Shown in pieces: positions 23,937 through 36,700 of a stretch of 64,000 nucleotides of DNA. The stretch comes from Ailanthus altissimus (Eukaryota > Streptophyta > Magnoliopsida > Sapindales > Simaroubaceae). The DNA lies in assembly GCA_946807835.1 (NCBI GenBank), contig OX327695.1:22798501-22862500 (forward strand), written 5' to 3'. The number at the start of each line of letters is the position of its first letter. Within the stretch, counting starts at the first letter, position 1. The notes beneath the pieces were generated by a model. It saw only the letters and a program-made list of their open reading frames with translations, made no database searches and was not told the origin of the DNA. The translations under genes and the position numbers were made by a program.

Positions 23937-24384
23937 GAAATTAGCATATAGCAATTACAGCTATAATGTTAGTCTATTTTGTTTTTAGTTTCATATAAGA
24001 AACAGTCTTTCTCTTTCTTTTTGGGTCTTTTGTGCTTTGTGTATTTGGGTTGTCAGGGGCAGTTATATGTAGAGGCTCACGTTTGGGCCTTCCTTTCAGT
24101 CTGGAGACGAGACCACAGAGTTTACTAATATGATAATGGAAGCTGTTTTAGAGTTAACAATCTTCTTATAAACATAAAACAGTTAAAAGAAGTCATTCCT
24201 CAATTTATTGTTAATTATATCACAAAAGTTCCACTCTTTTATATCCTTAAGTAAGCATAAGCCAACCAAGAGTGGTTGGGGTACTTGGCTCCCGCTATTG
24301 GTAATAAGCATAATAGAACTAGAGGTTTGATATAGACATCTAATATTAGTAATAAAAGCATAACATTACGAGAGGTTACATAAA
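23937..24384. other. 3' flank of the MATE gene
   Basis: Contains the 3' UTR (pyrimidine-rich 'ctttctctttctttttgggtc' zone about 24005-24030) and AT-rich spacer up to the target site of the gypsy element. No gene seen. Confidence 0.5.
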
Positions 24385-24786
24385 CTTACCGATGCATCAC
24401 ATGTTTAAAGAAGTTCAAGTCTATCCTAATTACAACTCTATCAAGATAACTATAATTTTATGAATTATTTTTAATTTAAATCTTATCCAAATTACATTAT
24501 CATTATTGTGATTATGTTTATCAATTATATTTTAAATAGGATTAAGATACATATTTTAACTAGGACCTTTTTTTTTTTTTTTTGCAGACTATATATTCTG
24601 CAAGGTTTATGTAAATTGATTCATTCAGATTGAGCGTTAAATAAAATTTTCAAGCAGAGAAATTTTTCTCTCAATTCCTAAATTCTCAGTATTCTTTAAA
24701 GAATCAACGAGTTTTTGAAGCCTATTTTCTAGTATTCTGAGTGAATCAACAGATAATAGGAGGTTCATTCTAGGATCGTTGCACCA

Positions 24787-26330
24787 ATTGATATCAAAGC
24801 CATAGTATCAACCTTGTGCTAGATCACTTTTTAAGCCAACACACATTACCTCTACCTAAACACATTCTCCCCATTTATCAACTTAAAAAAAATGGAGAAG
24901 AGAGCCCTACGACCTAAACCGTTGAAGTCGCCACTAGCGCCAACCTCCATCGCTACTCCAACCTCTATTTCTACCGATCAGAACCACAAAATATTTAGAA
25001 GAAGCTGAATAACAAGCCTCATTTTCATCGTCACGACCCACTGCCGGGAAAAAAAGACATAAAACTTGAAACGTGCCGCCACCACGCGTCCAACCACACT
25101 GCCACCACATTCAACTCACTATTGTCCGTTCTCTTAGAATCAACCTTCGTCGCTCCATCAACAACCACTTTCGTTGAAAAATTGAAACCCTAATCTTGGG
25201 TAATTACTACTTTGCCCCTTTGATTTAATTACGTATTAAATTTTTACTTTTTATTTTTTTCCTTTTAAAAAAGAGAGAAAGAGAGAGAGAGAGAGATAAA
25301 AAAGAAAAAAAAGTTTGTTCTTGAAAATATGTCACCAAGGAGACAAAACACAACCCTCACATGTGAGATCTATGAATGTGACTGCCTAACGTAAATCGAG
25401 CAAAGGATGAACCAAATAATGAAACAACTTGCGGCATTAATGGCAATTTAGGCACAACCTCAAAATCTTTAAAGAGTGAATCAGATGAAAAGTACCTGGA
25501 AGATGTTCCACGACGCCCATAATAAAATCCTAGTCAAAACAAGGACAGACATTGTTAGGAAGCAGGAATAAGGATAGAAGTCCCAAAGTTCCATGGACAT
25601 TTATAACTTGAAGAGTTCTTAGACTGACTTTGTACCGTGGAAGAGGTTTTTGAGTTCAAAGAAGTCCTTGAAAATAAAAAAGTGGCACTGGTAACAACAC
25701 GTGAAATAGAGTAGTAGGTTGGTGGCACTAATTGAAGTTGATGATGACTAGATTAAGAAAGCCAAAGATTGTTGACTAGGAGAAGATTAAGAAGAAAATG
25801 CACGTAGAGTTCTTACCCTGCAGTTTTTAAAGACTAATGTACTAAAGACTTCAAAATTTACTGCAATGAGCTTGCTCGGTAGATGATTATACCACATAAT
25901 TTTATCAGTTATTGGTACGGAATGAGATCTAAGAGACAGAAGATCAATTAATTGCTCGTTACATTGAGCGTTTACGCATTCAAATACAAGAGATGGTTAA
26001 TCTCTTTGATCCCATTAACATATCAGCCACTCACCAATGGGTACTTCAAGTTGAGAAGTAACTGTCCAAGAGATCGAGTGGCCTATCCTTTGAAGAATCA
26101 AACTGTAACAAAACAAGGGCAATAAGCCTGGACCAAATATAAAAGGCCTTACCATACAACGGCGAGCTGTTAAGGCTAATCAATAGCTAAGGGTAATTGA
26201 TGTTAGTTTTGATAGTGGAGTACGATGTTTTGAGTGTGGGAAAGCTGGCATCACCAAGCTAATTGTAAAAAGACTGGAAAGAAAGTGTTATTTAATGAAG
26301 CCAAAAATGAAGATAAAGATGTGGAGATCA
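24787..26330 (+). pseudogene. Gypsy gag relic
   Basis: A possible initiator ATG is at 24893, but no long frame survives. The conserved part is a zinc knuckle at about 26228-26275: C-F-E-C-G-K-A-G, then a missing base shifts the frame before the His and last Cys (N-C-K-K). A purine-rich (GA)n tract lies at 25273-25296. Confidence 0.65.
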
Positions 26331-29300
26331 GTAAAGAACCAATTTTTGACTAGTGTGAAGATATGGTAAAGGAAGAATTGGTTGAAGGAGATACATGCCC
26401 ATTGCTCGTTGTAAGACACTCTCTTGCTTAACACCCTGTGTGACAGAAGATGATTGGCAACGTAATAATATATTCCATTCTACTTGCACTTTTATGGGAA
26501 AAGTTTGCAAGTTTGTTATTGATAATGGCAGCTGTGAAAACATCGTGTCTACTAAGGCAGTGGAAAAGCTCGGAATAAAAACTAATAAACATCCCAAACC
26601 CTACAATTAAGCTTGGCTTAAGAAAGGTGAAAAGATTACAGTTTCACAATGAGCCACAATTCCTTTTTCCATCAGGCAAAATTATAAGGATCAAGTGTAA
26701 TGTGATGTGGTAGACATGGATGTGTGTCATCTGTAATTAGGAAGACTATGACAGTATGATAAACAGGTGATCCATGATGGGTGTAACAACATATACAGTT
26801 TTTACTTCAACAAAACAAAGATTGTGTTACTTTCGAGTAAAGGCAATAGAGCAATACCCACTGGGAAAGATAGCAACCTTTTATCATTATCGAGATTTGC
26901 AGAAGAGATGGAGGAATTGTGTAAAGTGTATATGTTGCTAGCAAAGAAGACAAGTGTAGAAGAATCTATCACAATAGAAGTTAAAGCACTTTTTGAAGAA
27001 TTTAAAGAGGTATTCCATCCCAAACTTCTAGATTGACTACTACCTTTACAGAATATTCACCACCAAATTGACCTAGAACAGGCCCTGCACTACCTAATAA
27101 ACCATATTATAGAATGAGTCCAAGTGAGCATGAGGAGCTAAGAAGACAAGAGGAAGAGTTGCTTGTCAAATGGTACATCATAGAGACTTTCAACCTATGT
27201 GTAGTACCAGCTCTTTTAACACCGAAGAATGATGGATCTTGGTGTATGTGTATGGACAGTCGAGAAATCAATAAAATTACCATGAGGTACAGGTTTTTAA
27301 TTCCTCAACTAGATGATTTACTAGACCAACTCAGTGGAGCCACCATTTTCACTAAATTAGATTTGAAGTCTAGATACCACTAGATTAGAATTCTGCCAGG
27401 AGATAGTGAAAAACGGCATTCAAGACTCAAAAAGGATTATATGAATGGTTATTTATGCCATTTAGATTGTCAAATGCAATGAGCACATTTATGAGGGTAA
27501 TGAATCAAGCCCTAAAACCGTTTATTGGTAAATCTGTTGTGGTGTACTTTGACAATATACTAATTTACAATGTTAATCCTGAAGTACATGTTAAGCATCT
27601 TCGAGAATTCTTGTCTATTTTATGTAGGGACAAGTTATTTATATCATTGAAGAAGTATAAATTTATAGCTCCGAAAATCTTATTTTTAGGATACATAGTT
27701 TTTGGTAAGGGTATGAGAGTGGATAAATCGAAGGTGGAAGTAATTAGATAATGGTATACCTCCAAGACAATTACAAAGGCTCAAAGTTTTCATGGGTTAG
27801 CATATTTTTACAGGTATCTTATTCCCCACTTCATCAATATTATGGCTCCAGCAACTAATTGTATGAAATAGACACAATTCCAATGGAGTGATGAAATTGA
27901 ACAGGCATTTCAGCTTATTAAATAGCGCTTAACAACCACCCTAGTCTTAGTTCTTCCTGACTTTTCCTAACCATTTGAGTTACATTGCGATGCCTCAAAG
28001 GCAGGTATTGGAGCTGTTCTAAGCCAAGGGAAGAGACTCATGGCATATTTCAGTGAGAAGCTATTCGAAACAAAAACTCGCTATAACACATATGATATAG
28101 AGTTTTATATCGTGGTCCAAGTAGTAAAATATTAGAGGCATTATTTATTCCAGTGAGAGTTCATTTTATACACTGATCATGATGCCTTAAACACCTCCAC
28201 ATCCAAGAAAAAATTTCAGAACGACATGCCTCAGGGATAGCTTATTTACAAAGATTTACCTTTGTGGTCAAACATAAAATTGAAATAACCATTCGAGTCA
28301 TAGATGCATTAAGCTGTCAAAGTAGTTTATTAACTAATATGAGCCTTGAGGTACTTGGCTTTGACTTTTTTAAAGATTTGTTAGCTACTGACCCATATTT
28401 GTTTTGTATCCTGAATTCAATAAATGCTAGAGAAAAATCAAATTTTCTATTACATGACGGTTATCTCTTTTAAAGTAATCAACTTTGCATTCCAGACTGC
28501 AGCCTACACCTTCAAATTATTAAAGAACTTCATGGGGAGGGTCATGTAGGACATGATAAAACATTACAACTAGTGTCAGATCTTACTATTGGCCAACCAT
28601 TTGCAAAGAAGTCAATCAATTTATGGAACATTGCCATATATGCCAAATTCAAAAGAGACAGCAACTAATGCAGGACAATACATGCCATTGTCAATTCCTT
28701 CACAACCGTGGATAGATATAAGCATGGATTTCATTCTCAACCTACCAAGAATGCAAAGAGGCAATGACTCAATCTTTGTCGTAGTGGACTGTGTCTCTAA
28801 GATGGTGCATTGTATCCCCTGCAAGAAAATAATTGATACTGTTAATGTGGTCTAATTAATTTTTCGTGAAATCTACCAATTGCATGGGCTACCTACATAT
28901 ATTGTTTTAGATTGGGATACACGATTCCTTAGTCACTTCTGGCATAGTCTCTAAAAAACGGTCAACACTTAGTTGAGTTTCAGTACAACTTATCATCCTC
29001 AGACTAATGGCCGAACAGAAGTTGTAAGCTATTCTTTGGGAAACTTGCTATGGTGCTTAACTAGTATACATGTCAAAGCTTAGGATTAGAAGCTCTGTCA
29101 AGCAGAATGTGCTCACAACCATGCAGTGGACAGAAGTACTAGATACAGTTCTTTCCAGGTTGTGTATTCATTGGTTCCATGAGGCCCCATTGATCTCATT
29201 CTATTTCCCTCCACAGCAAGAGTTAATAGGAAAGCAAAGGATTTTGTTCAAAGACTACAAGATGTTCACTAGCAAGTTAGAGAGAAATTAGAAAAAACTA

Positions 29301-29600
29301 ACGTCAAATACAAAGCACATGAGAGATAAAAAGAGACGGCATATGGAGTTAGACGTTAGAGGCCTTGTGTGGGTTGTGCTTACAAAAGATCGCTTCTCTC
29401 CTGGTGATTATAAAAGCTCTCGCAAGAAAAAGTAGTCCACTCTAAGTAATAGAGAAAATCAACCCTAATGCATATTGCCTGAAGTTACCATCTCATCTCC
29501 GTAAAGTAGATGTTTTCAATGTCAAATATTTAATTCCATTTCATGGAGAGACTACTGAGCAAGATAAAAATTTGAGGGCGAATTCTTTTCAACCTAAGGG
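26331..29600 (+). pseudogene. Gypsy pol relic (protease, RT, RNase H, integrase)
   Basis: Protease: 'VIDNGSCENIVST' (about 26515-26555), D-N-G instead of D-S/T/G-G. The tail of the protease region carries 'QVIHDGCNNIYSFYF'. RT: '[17 protein letters not shown]' and '[11 protein letters not shown]' (27228-27380). The catalytic Y-x-D-D is 'VYFDNILIY' (27541-27567), so the second Asp has become Asn. RNase H: 'LHCDASKAGIGAVLSQ' (27983-28030). Integrase: H-G-x-G-H-V-G-H (about 28529-28553), '[13 protein letters not shown]' (28711-28749), 'TYHPQTNGRTE' (28988-29020). Stops and frameshifts interrupt every domain. I see no clear chromodomain. Confidence 0.88.
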
Positions 29601-30005
29601 AAATGATGTAGCACATGTTTAAAGAAGTCCAAGTCTGTCCCAACTACAACTTTATCAAGATAACTATAGTTTTATAATTTATTTTTAATTTGAATCCTAT
29701 CTAAATTACATTATCAGTATTGTAATTATGTTTATCAATTATATTTTAGATAAAATTAAGATACCTCTTTTAACTAAGATTTAATTTTTTTTGTAGATTA
29801 TATATTCTTCAAAATTCTTGTAAATTGATTCATTCAATTTGAGCGTTAAATAAAATTTTTATGCAGAGAAACTTTTCTCTCAATTCCTAAATTCTTGGTA
29901 TTCTTTAAAAAATCAACAAGTTTTTTAAATCTATTTTTTAGTATACTATTTTTAGTAAATCAACAGATAATAGGAAATTCATTCTATGACCGCTACGCCA
30001 CTTAC

Positions 30006-30882
30006 AATCAGTCATACCAGAGTGCAAGGAATAAAAACCTAAAGCATAAAAGCATATATATTGGCGGTTCATTTCGAAGCTGAAAAACTGAGAATTTCAT
30101 TCTACTTTCTGTGATGGTCCATTGTTTCATTTGGATTTTAACTGAAGTTCCTTAACTGTATGGTTTATATAGCTAGCGTCTAAAACTAGTACTTGTTGCT
30201 TTCATCTAGTATGAATACTGCATAGCAAAACCTACGATATGAAAATCCTGCTACAAAACCAAAGTATATATGCCTTTGACCCACAAATATTTTAACTTTT
30301 TTCCTCAAATTAATGCATATGTTTATAGGACTGTCGAGGAGGGTTCGTAAATTCATCACGTAAATCTTAGTACGGTATATTTTCATTTTTCCATTGAACA
30401 AATCCTCGTGCCTCATTTTCTTATCCAAATTCATTCTCTTGTTTTTTTTTTTTTAATTATTACAAAGAGAGGGAATTCTTCACTTTAGAGGCCATTTAAG
30501 CAAGTGCCAAATTTATTCTCTTGTTATCCCTTGCTGATGAGGAAAAAGAAAGCATCTTTCACTTTTACAGATTCTGAACTTTTTTTTTTTTGCCTAAAGG
30601 ACCGTTGAATGGGGAATAAAAAAATGTATATCAAATTATAACTATAAAAAGGATATCTTTTTATGCTGGTGCTTTGGATCTTGTTACTCCACTCATTTTT
30701 TTGTTTCTTAGATTATTTAGCATGAAAATACCCGGAACTTTCACGTAAGCAAGTGCGGAATAGATTAATAGAATGTCAAAAGCAATAGCGCCACTTCGTA
30801 ACTTAGAATCAGGAAAAGAACAAGTTCTACATCTCTTAATATAAAGGGGAAAGGGAAATGCTGTAATAAGAATCTGAACCTT
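30006..30882. other. Upstream region of the calmodulin-like gene
   Basis: AT-rich spacer without a convincing ORF. The minus-strand frames at 30186-30434 and 30765-30950 resemble nothing known to me. Poly-T/A tracts at 30442-30454 and 30580-30591. Confidence 0.4.
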
Positions 30883-30972
30883 CTATATAAGAAGGCAGTA
30901 ACTGCAGTACGAGAAATCAAGGTAGCATTTGCACAGCTTTGATTGCACAATAGTCATAGCATTTCCTGTGAA
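30883..30972 (+). promoter_or_regulatory. TATA box and 5' leader of the calmodulin-like gene
   Basis: The TATA motif ctatataag (30883-30891) lies 82-90 bp before the chosen ATG, giving a predicted start site around 30915 and a leader of about 55 nt. Confidence 0.5.
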
Positions 30973-31533
30973 ATGTCAAAAGTTAGTTTTCTCAATTTCC
31001 ATTATGGCCTTACAAAGAAGCCCTCACTGAAATCACCTCAGAGGAGCATCTCCAAGGGAAGACAAAACTCCAATGTTTCATCAAGAGCCTCGAGACCAAA
31101 TGTAGAAGAGATGAGACGGGTGTTTGACAAATTTGACACCAACAAAGATGGCAAGATCTCTCAGGAGGAATATAAATCAGCTTTGAATGTGCTCGGCATG
31201 GGAATTGCAAAAGCTGAGATGGTTAAGTCATTTGATGCCATTGACACTGACAGAGACGGGTTCATCGACTTCAAAGAGTTCATGGAAATGATGCATTATG
31301 TGGGAGATGGAGTAAAGAAGAATGATATTCAAGGTGCGTTTAAATTTTTTGATTTGAATGGCGATAAAAAGATAAGTGCTGAAGAGTTGATGGAGGTCTT
31401 GAAGAGAATGGGGGAGAAGTACAGCTTGGACGCATGCCGGAAAATGATCCAAGGAGTGGATTCCGATGGGGATGGATTGATTGACATGGATGAATTTATG
31501 AGCATGATGACTCGCAATGTGAAAGTGACTTAA
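30973..31533 (+). CDS. Calmodulin-like (CML) calcium sensor with four EF-hands
   Basis: A single exon encodes 186 aa. I start at the ATG at 30973 (context tgaaATGtca); ten further codons upstream are open but begin without ATG. A basic, Ser-rich N-terminal extension of about 42 residues (R/K/S, no EF-hand) comes first. Four 12-residue EF loops follow at about 55-66, 91-102, 127-138 and 163-174. Loops 1, 2 and 4 have the standard D-x-[DN]-x-D-G pattern and a Glu at position 12. Loop 3 (DLNGDKKISAEE) has Lys where Gly is normal at position 6, so it may bind Ca2+ weakly. CMLs are plant Ca2+ sensors that regulate partner proteins; partners cannot be inferred. Lack of introns is normal for CMLs. 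It faces the PCR-type pseudogene tail to tail. Confidence 0.95.
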   Translation: MSKVSFLNFHYGLTKKPSLKSPQRSISKGRQNSNVSSRASRPNVEEMRRVFDKFDTNKDGKISQEEYKSALNVLGMGIAKAEMVKSFDAIDTDRDGFIDFKEFMEMMHYVGDGVKKNDIQGAFKFFDLNGDKKISAEELMEVLKRMGEKYSLDACRKMIQGVDSDGDGLIDMDEFMSMMTRNVKVT

Positions 31534-32216
31534 TGCTTTTACTCTTCCAACTTTGGTATTGGAGGCTCTCTCTTTATTTATTTATTTATTTATTTTTGCA
31601 TATTGTGTTGTTAAACCTCTAAAGAGGATTTGTATGCTTGCGCTTAAACAGTGTTGTGATATAGGTGAATAATCGAGTTCCCTAATAAGTATTCTGTATG
31701 TGTGTTATTCTTTATATGATAGTTACTAATTACTTTCTTCTCAACTTTCTTGAGAGTAATTGGGTCAGTGTTTTTTTTTAATTTTTAAATTCTTTAATTT
31801 TATTTCTAAATAAAAACATGGCGCTCAAAACCCAGTATACGTTTATGGCTTATAGAACTATTATTTTTAAGGGATGGCACAGACCAAATCTATAGAACGT
31901 TTTGTTCAAAGGACTCAGATACTTGATGAATATACGGCATATAAGATCAAGATCTTGCAAACTTTTTTCCAGGACATTGAAACCAAGAAGGAAAATAGGG
32001 TCTTGCAGCCATATATATAGCATACAAAGAGTTCTAATCTATCTACACGCAAGATGGGAAATTTTGCCTGTAACAATCTGATTACAACGACTCAAAAACA
32101 ACATAGCATAAGCAGAATGAGACATTTAACTGGTAAAATAGGCAAACGAATGCATAGAGCTAGATAGATGTTGGCATATTGCCATTTTGGGTGCTTCGGA
32201 ACTTCTTCTGTTATGA
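31534..32216. other. Convergent spacer between the CML gene and the PCR-type pseudogene
   Basis: Contains the CML 3' UTR with a (TTTA)n microsatellite at 31573-31597 and the downstream region of the minus-strand pseudogene. No further gene is apparent. Confidence 0.5.
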
Positions 32217-32965
32217 TCATCTGATTCTGGTCATTCCTCCTACAACCGGAGCAATTGTGATTCCTCGGTTTTGCCTATCCATATTTGCCTGCCAACCTTT
32301 ATATGCAAAGAATTTGATTAATCAGTACATGGCTATGTATATAGAAAGTGCAATAGCAACATCAAATAAATGTAACAAAATAATCGAAAATTGAAACATA
32401 TAGCGCTGAGAAGCAAATATATAAGAAACAGTCACCAGATTTACTTACCGATACCCATATCAAAACCACGATTCTTAAGTTCTCTGTACTCTTGGCAAAG
32501 AGCACATGGTTCACAACAGAAGTGAACCAAGCAATCCGCACAAGGTGCTTCCTCCTAGTCATATTGCCCTCTCAATCTTGACCGATACAAGCCCGAATAC
32601 AAGCATGATAAGCCCGTAAAACCAATCAACAACCCATAAACTGCATCACTAGCTGCACAAATAAGTATAATGTAATCCCACTTTGACCATAATAACGGAC
32701 AAATGCACAGTGACATGCTATTAGTATTTGTAACTCTAAAAAGGCTTACATATTGAACCCTTGTTAACTATCTCAGCAATCTGTCCAAAAGTAACACATG
32801 GACAAATAGAAGTGATTAAGCAATTTGCAGGGTCATCGCAACAATGGCAGAGGCCCGTCGACCACCGTAGGGAGAAGGGTAAGGTTGTCTCGGATAGATG
32901 TTCATGGGAGCAGTTGGATAGCCAGCTTGTGCATATTTTGCATTCTCATGAGATGGAGGTTGCAT
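32217..32965 (-). pseudogene. PLANT CADMIUM RESISTANCE-type (PLAC8 domain) gene, two lesions
   Basis: Minus strand, three exons with good GT-AG sites: 32965-32750, 32652-32449 and 32296-32217. Exon 1 opens with a Pro/Tyr-rich leader ([13 protein letters not shown]...). The PLAC8 hallmarks W-S-T-G-L-C, then C-x-D-D-P-A-N-C and [12 protein letters not shown] follow, but in another frame. One base is missing at about 32864-32867, and exon 1 is 216 nt where the splice phase needs 217. Exon 2 has an in-frame TAG (32555-32557) before '[22 protein letters not shown]'. Exon 3 gives 'WQANMDRQNRGI' and ends 'GGMTR'. Intact relatives are about 150-190 aa membrane proteins linked to Cd/Zn export or cell-number control. 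Splice sites are intact, so the gene died recently or the assembly has errors. Confidence 0.85.
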
Positions 32966-33728
32966 TTTCTCTCTTGTAATCAAACTGAAGTATGAGATCG
33001 GAATTCGTAACAAGGAAACTTGTAGTTGAAAAAGAAGTATTCTGTTCTTAAGATAGAGCTAGGTTAATTTCATCTCCTTCAGATTGCTTCAAATCTCAAA
33101 AATAGAGCTGCCAACGGTTTGACCGAATTTGGGCAGGAACCAAAAGCAACCAGGTGAATTAGATATAGATTTTGATTACTTCTATGTGTGCCCTTTTGTT
33201 TAAGTTTACTTATCTGAATTTGAACTTCACAAATTTAAATGTAAACCTGCGGGCAGCTGGGTCTGAGCTGGGCAGAATGAAATCGTACGAAATTGATACA
33301 CCTCCAATTTGACCAAAAGAATTACAAGCATCAGATTCCACACACTGCCCAGCCCATGCATTTGAATAATATTAATTACGGAACTTCATGTTACGCTGTG
33401 ATTTTTTATTTTTAGTTTTTTAAAATTTGGACTATCAAATCGGTATCCACGTGAGTTACAATCAGTCGTGCAAGTCGAAAATCGTGCAATATCCTTGGAA
33501 TTATTGATTACGAATGCCCATAAAGGAGAAGACCAATACCGTAATCAAGATTGCATATGTACTTACATTTATTAAGTTTCTGGCCACTATGCAAAAGTAT
33601 TTGTTAACTTATAAAATAATAAGTTGAATTTCCACCTCTTGAAAATAATAATTAAACTTTGGACAGAAATGGACTTCAATTGGTTTGTTTACTATTGGAT
33701 TCATTGAAAATTTGCAATTAAAGAAGAG
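32966..33728. other. Spacer upstream of the PCR-type pseudogene
   Basis: No gene recognised. 33105-33315 has 'gagctgccaacgg...gggcagg' and 'gggcagctgggtctgagctgggcag' words that may be an old DNA-transposon fragment; not provable here. Confidence 0.35.
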
Positions 33729-36700
33729 TGTTAGATTCAAAGAAATGATGCTTTAAATCGACGAATTTTAAATTTATTGAGAGCTAATTGAACTTTAGAC
33801 ATCGTTTGGGTTGAATTAGTAAATTCAAGTTTAAATTCTTTGTCTTTTGTAAATTATAGATAAAGACCTGGCAACACACACAAACTCAAAAGTGTTTAAA
33901 AAAAAAAATTTTATTCTCTTAATATAAAAAATATGACAAGTTATGAACTAAAATTTTCTTCCTCCTTTTTCTTTCTAAAAATTTTTCACCATCTTTGTTA
34001 TGTTTCTTTTTTTTTTCTTTTTATAGGGACGGCTTTTCAGTAACTTTTTTGAGTTTTTCTTTGCAATATTCTTGTTTCGCATCTGATATTTTCTGTTGTA
34101 TTTTTGACGCAGTTAAGTACTTTTGTATTGTCCTCCCTTAACATTTGTTGAATATCTTTTTTATAAATTTTTTATCTACGTTCTTACCCCATGTCAGATG
34201 TCACTTCTGATGTGCTAAACATATTCTTTGGGTTTGTCTCCGCCGGCAATTTTAGTTCAAGTGAAGCTTATTTTAATCGGCCTGGGCTGGTACCTGCTCG
34301 GTCGTAATCGCAGTCGAGTCAATATATGCCAAACAGTTTTCATCATCAACTGACCAGATTTCCGGCATTCGAGCCAATTCTGTTCTCACGGGCTTGGGCC
34401 CTTTGGCCATTGTTCCTAGGCCTGCCTCATTCTAGGGATGCGTCAGTTTCTAGTTTTGATTTATCAGAACTAGAAACTTTTATTCTAGTCTGGTCAATCT
34501 GCATTGCTCCCTGGTTCTCCGATTTTATCTGTTGTCTTTTTCATTCTGTCCGACCGACTTTGTTTGCGTTAAGCAACTGTGTGATCAGGTCCAGGTTTTG
34601 ACAAAAGTTAAAGCGGGTGGAAGTGTTGTGGTGCCATCATGAAGACCTGAGAAGTCGTTGCCACATAGTGGCGATTTCTTCCAAGATTTTAGAATTCTAA
34701 TGGTTGGTCTCTTCAAATGTCGCGTCCTTCCTTTTTTTCGAGTGACATTATCTGACTAGAGTCCCCCGAACCATACTATCTGTTTGGATCCGACGGCTTG
34801 GGTTACAACCCTCCGAAGAGACGTGCCTTTAATGCACCTAGGAACCCGAGGCATTACGTCTTTGGTGCCAAGCGTTGTTTCACCGTCTCTGTCGATCTCG
34901 TCCGTTCATTTTCTTCTATTTTGAACGGCCCAGATTACTTTACTACTGCTTATAAATAGTCGCCTTTTTCCTCTGTTTTGTTCCTCTCATTGTGCACTTC
35001 TGATTTTTTGCTTCCTTTTTACCGTATTACTATTGCCTTCTTTGTTGAACGGACGTTCTTAATCTGGCAACTTCGTTCTCCGTCGTTCCTTATCTTGGTT
35101 TCTCTGAGTTCTTTTTTTGGTACATCCCTATATTCTCCATTTTCGGACTCTTTTCTTGTTTTCTGTTTGCTTGTACTTTTTCTTATCTCGGTTTTCTTTC
35201 TTTTCTCGTATTTTTTTATCTTGATGGTCGTCACCTATTTAATCCTTTGAGTTCGTACGCCCCTCCTTTAGGGCATCCAGGGCGATGGGCTAATTGACCC
35301 CCTCAACGCTATCACTTCCTTGTGGAACCTCCGAATGTAGTCCCTTAGGCTTTCCTTTTAACCCTGCCTGATCTGCTTCAGCTGTTCCGGGTACCTAGCT
35401 ACTTCGCATGAGCCCCGAAAATGTTGGGCGAATTTTTCGATCAGCTCATTATAAAAGGCAATGTTGTGCTGTTTTAGCCCCTTGTACCAGAGCAACGCCG
35501 GTCCTTCCAAGTTCATATGAAATAGCCAACACATTTGGTCCTATCTCAGCCCTACTATGGATAGTAGGTCGGTTACCTGATCTAGGTAATGATTAGGGTC
35601 AGTGACCCCCTTGTAGGTGGGAAAATTAGGGAGTCAAAATTCGCCCAACCTTTACTTCAGGAGAAACAGAGTATCAAGGGGAAGCTGAGGTGGCCGTAGG
35701 GGAGGGAGCTAGGAGCTCTATATCTCTCGCCTCGTCCGTTAGTGGCAACCTCCTCTCTCTTTCTGTCTTCTTTTCAAGGGGCTAGTCCTTCTCCCTTCTC
35801 TCGGCTAGGAGGCTCTCCAACTTATCTTCCAAGCTGCGAACCTTGCTCTCAAGGCCCAGTTCTCTCCATTGGTACTATTGCGGCTCCGTTGGTGGCTCCC
35901 TCTCTACCGACGGCTCTGACTCTCCTAGCTTCGTCTTTCCCCTTTCGGGGGTCGCCTGACTTGGCCTATTTGCTCCGGTCAAATTGTGCAGAGTCTCTAG
36001 TCCTCCCTTTTACTCCGCCTATCTTCGAATCTCCTCTTAAGATTTCCTCCCACGATTTCTCGCTCTCAATCGTTTGTCCCTAATTAACTCAGTCATAAGC
36101 TGCCTTAGCTCATCCCTTTTCTCTCTTAGTGTTCTCAATTCTACCCTTATTTCAGGGTGCAGAGAGTTTTCTATTCGAAAGAGATGACGGTTTGGGTTTC
36201 ACTATTTGGCAATGTGATTTCTACTAGCGGATGATTGTTCGGCCATTTTGGAACATTGCTTCTCCAGACAAAGCTTTTTGTTCGCTTCTCACAGACGGCG
36301 CCAAAAACTGTTGACCCGAAGAAGTGGTTCTTCAAATCAATGAGCTTTAAATTTGTTGAGTGAGAATCGAACTTTGGGCCTCGTTTGAGCCGAATTAGTG
36401 GATTCAGGCTTGGATTTCTTATTTTCTGCGAATTGTAGATAGAGACCTGCAATGGAAACACACACAAGCTCAAAGGTGGTCTTACCGGGGGTGAGTTCCG
36501 GCAAAGATGCTCTGATGCTTAAGTCAGAAAAATAATCTTTGTTCTCTTAATATAGAAGATGTGGCAAGTTAATAAGTAAAACTTTCTCCCTCCTTTTTCT
36601 CTCTTTATCTTTTTGAAAATTTTTCATCATCCTCGTTATGTCTCCCTATTTTTTCTTTTATAGGGACGACCTTTCAAGGACTTTTTCGAGTTTTCCTCTA

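Larger units (their letters stand above)
24390..30000 (+). mobile_element. Ty3/gypsy retrotransposon, 5,611 bp, with TSD
   Basis: The element has two 397-bp LTRs (24390-24786 and 29604-30000) and a perfect 5-bp TSD CTTAC (24385-24389 and 30001-30005). The 3' LTR starts TGATGTAGC; the 5' LTR starts CGATGCATC, so its terminal T has mutated. A primer-binding-site-like TTGATATCAAAGCC (24789-24802) follows the 5' LTR, and a purine tract (aacctaagggaaa, 29591-29603) precedes the 3' LTR. The LTRs differ at many sites, so this is not a recent insertion. Protein order is gag, protease, RT, RNase H, integrase, which is the gypsy order. It is the only element here with both LTRs, all pol domains and a TSD. 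Confidence 0.92.

Noticed and set aside
30943..30972. Ten-codon N-terminal extension of the CML protein
   Set aside because: It would need a TTG start; the in-frame ATG at 30973 is a normal plant start.
32761..32979. 72-residue plus-strand ORF
   Set aside because: It is antisense to exon 1 of the PCR-type pseudogene.
35742..36083. 113-residue Ser/Pro-rich plus-strand ORF
   Set aside because: It is the antisense of a gag relic in a minus-strand retroelement.
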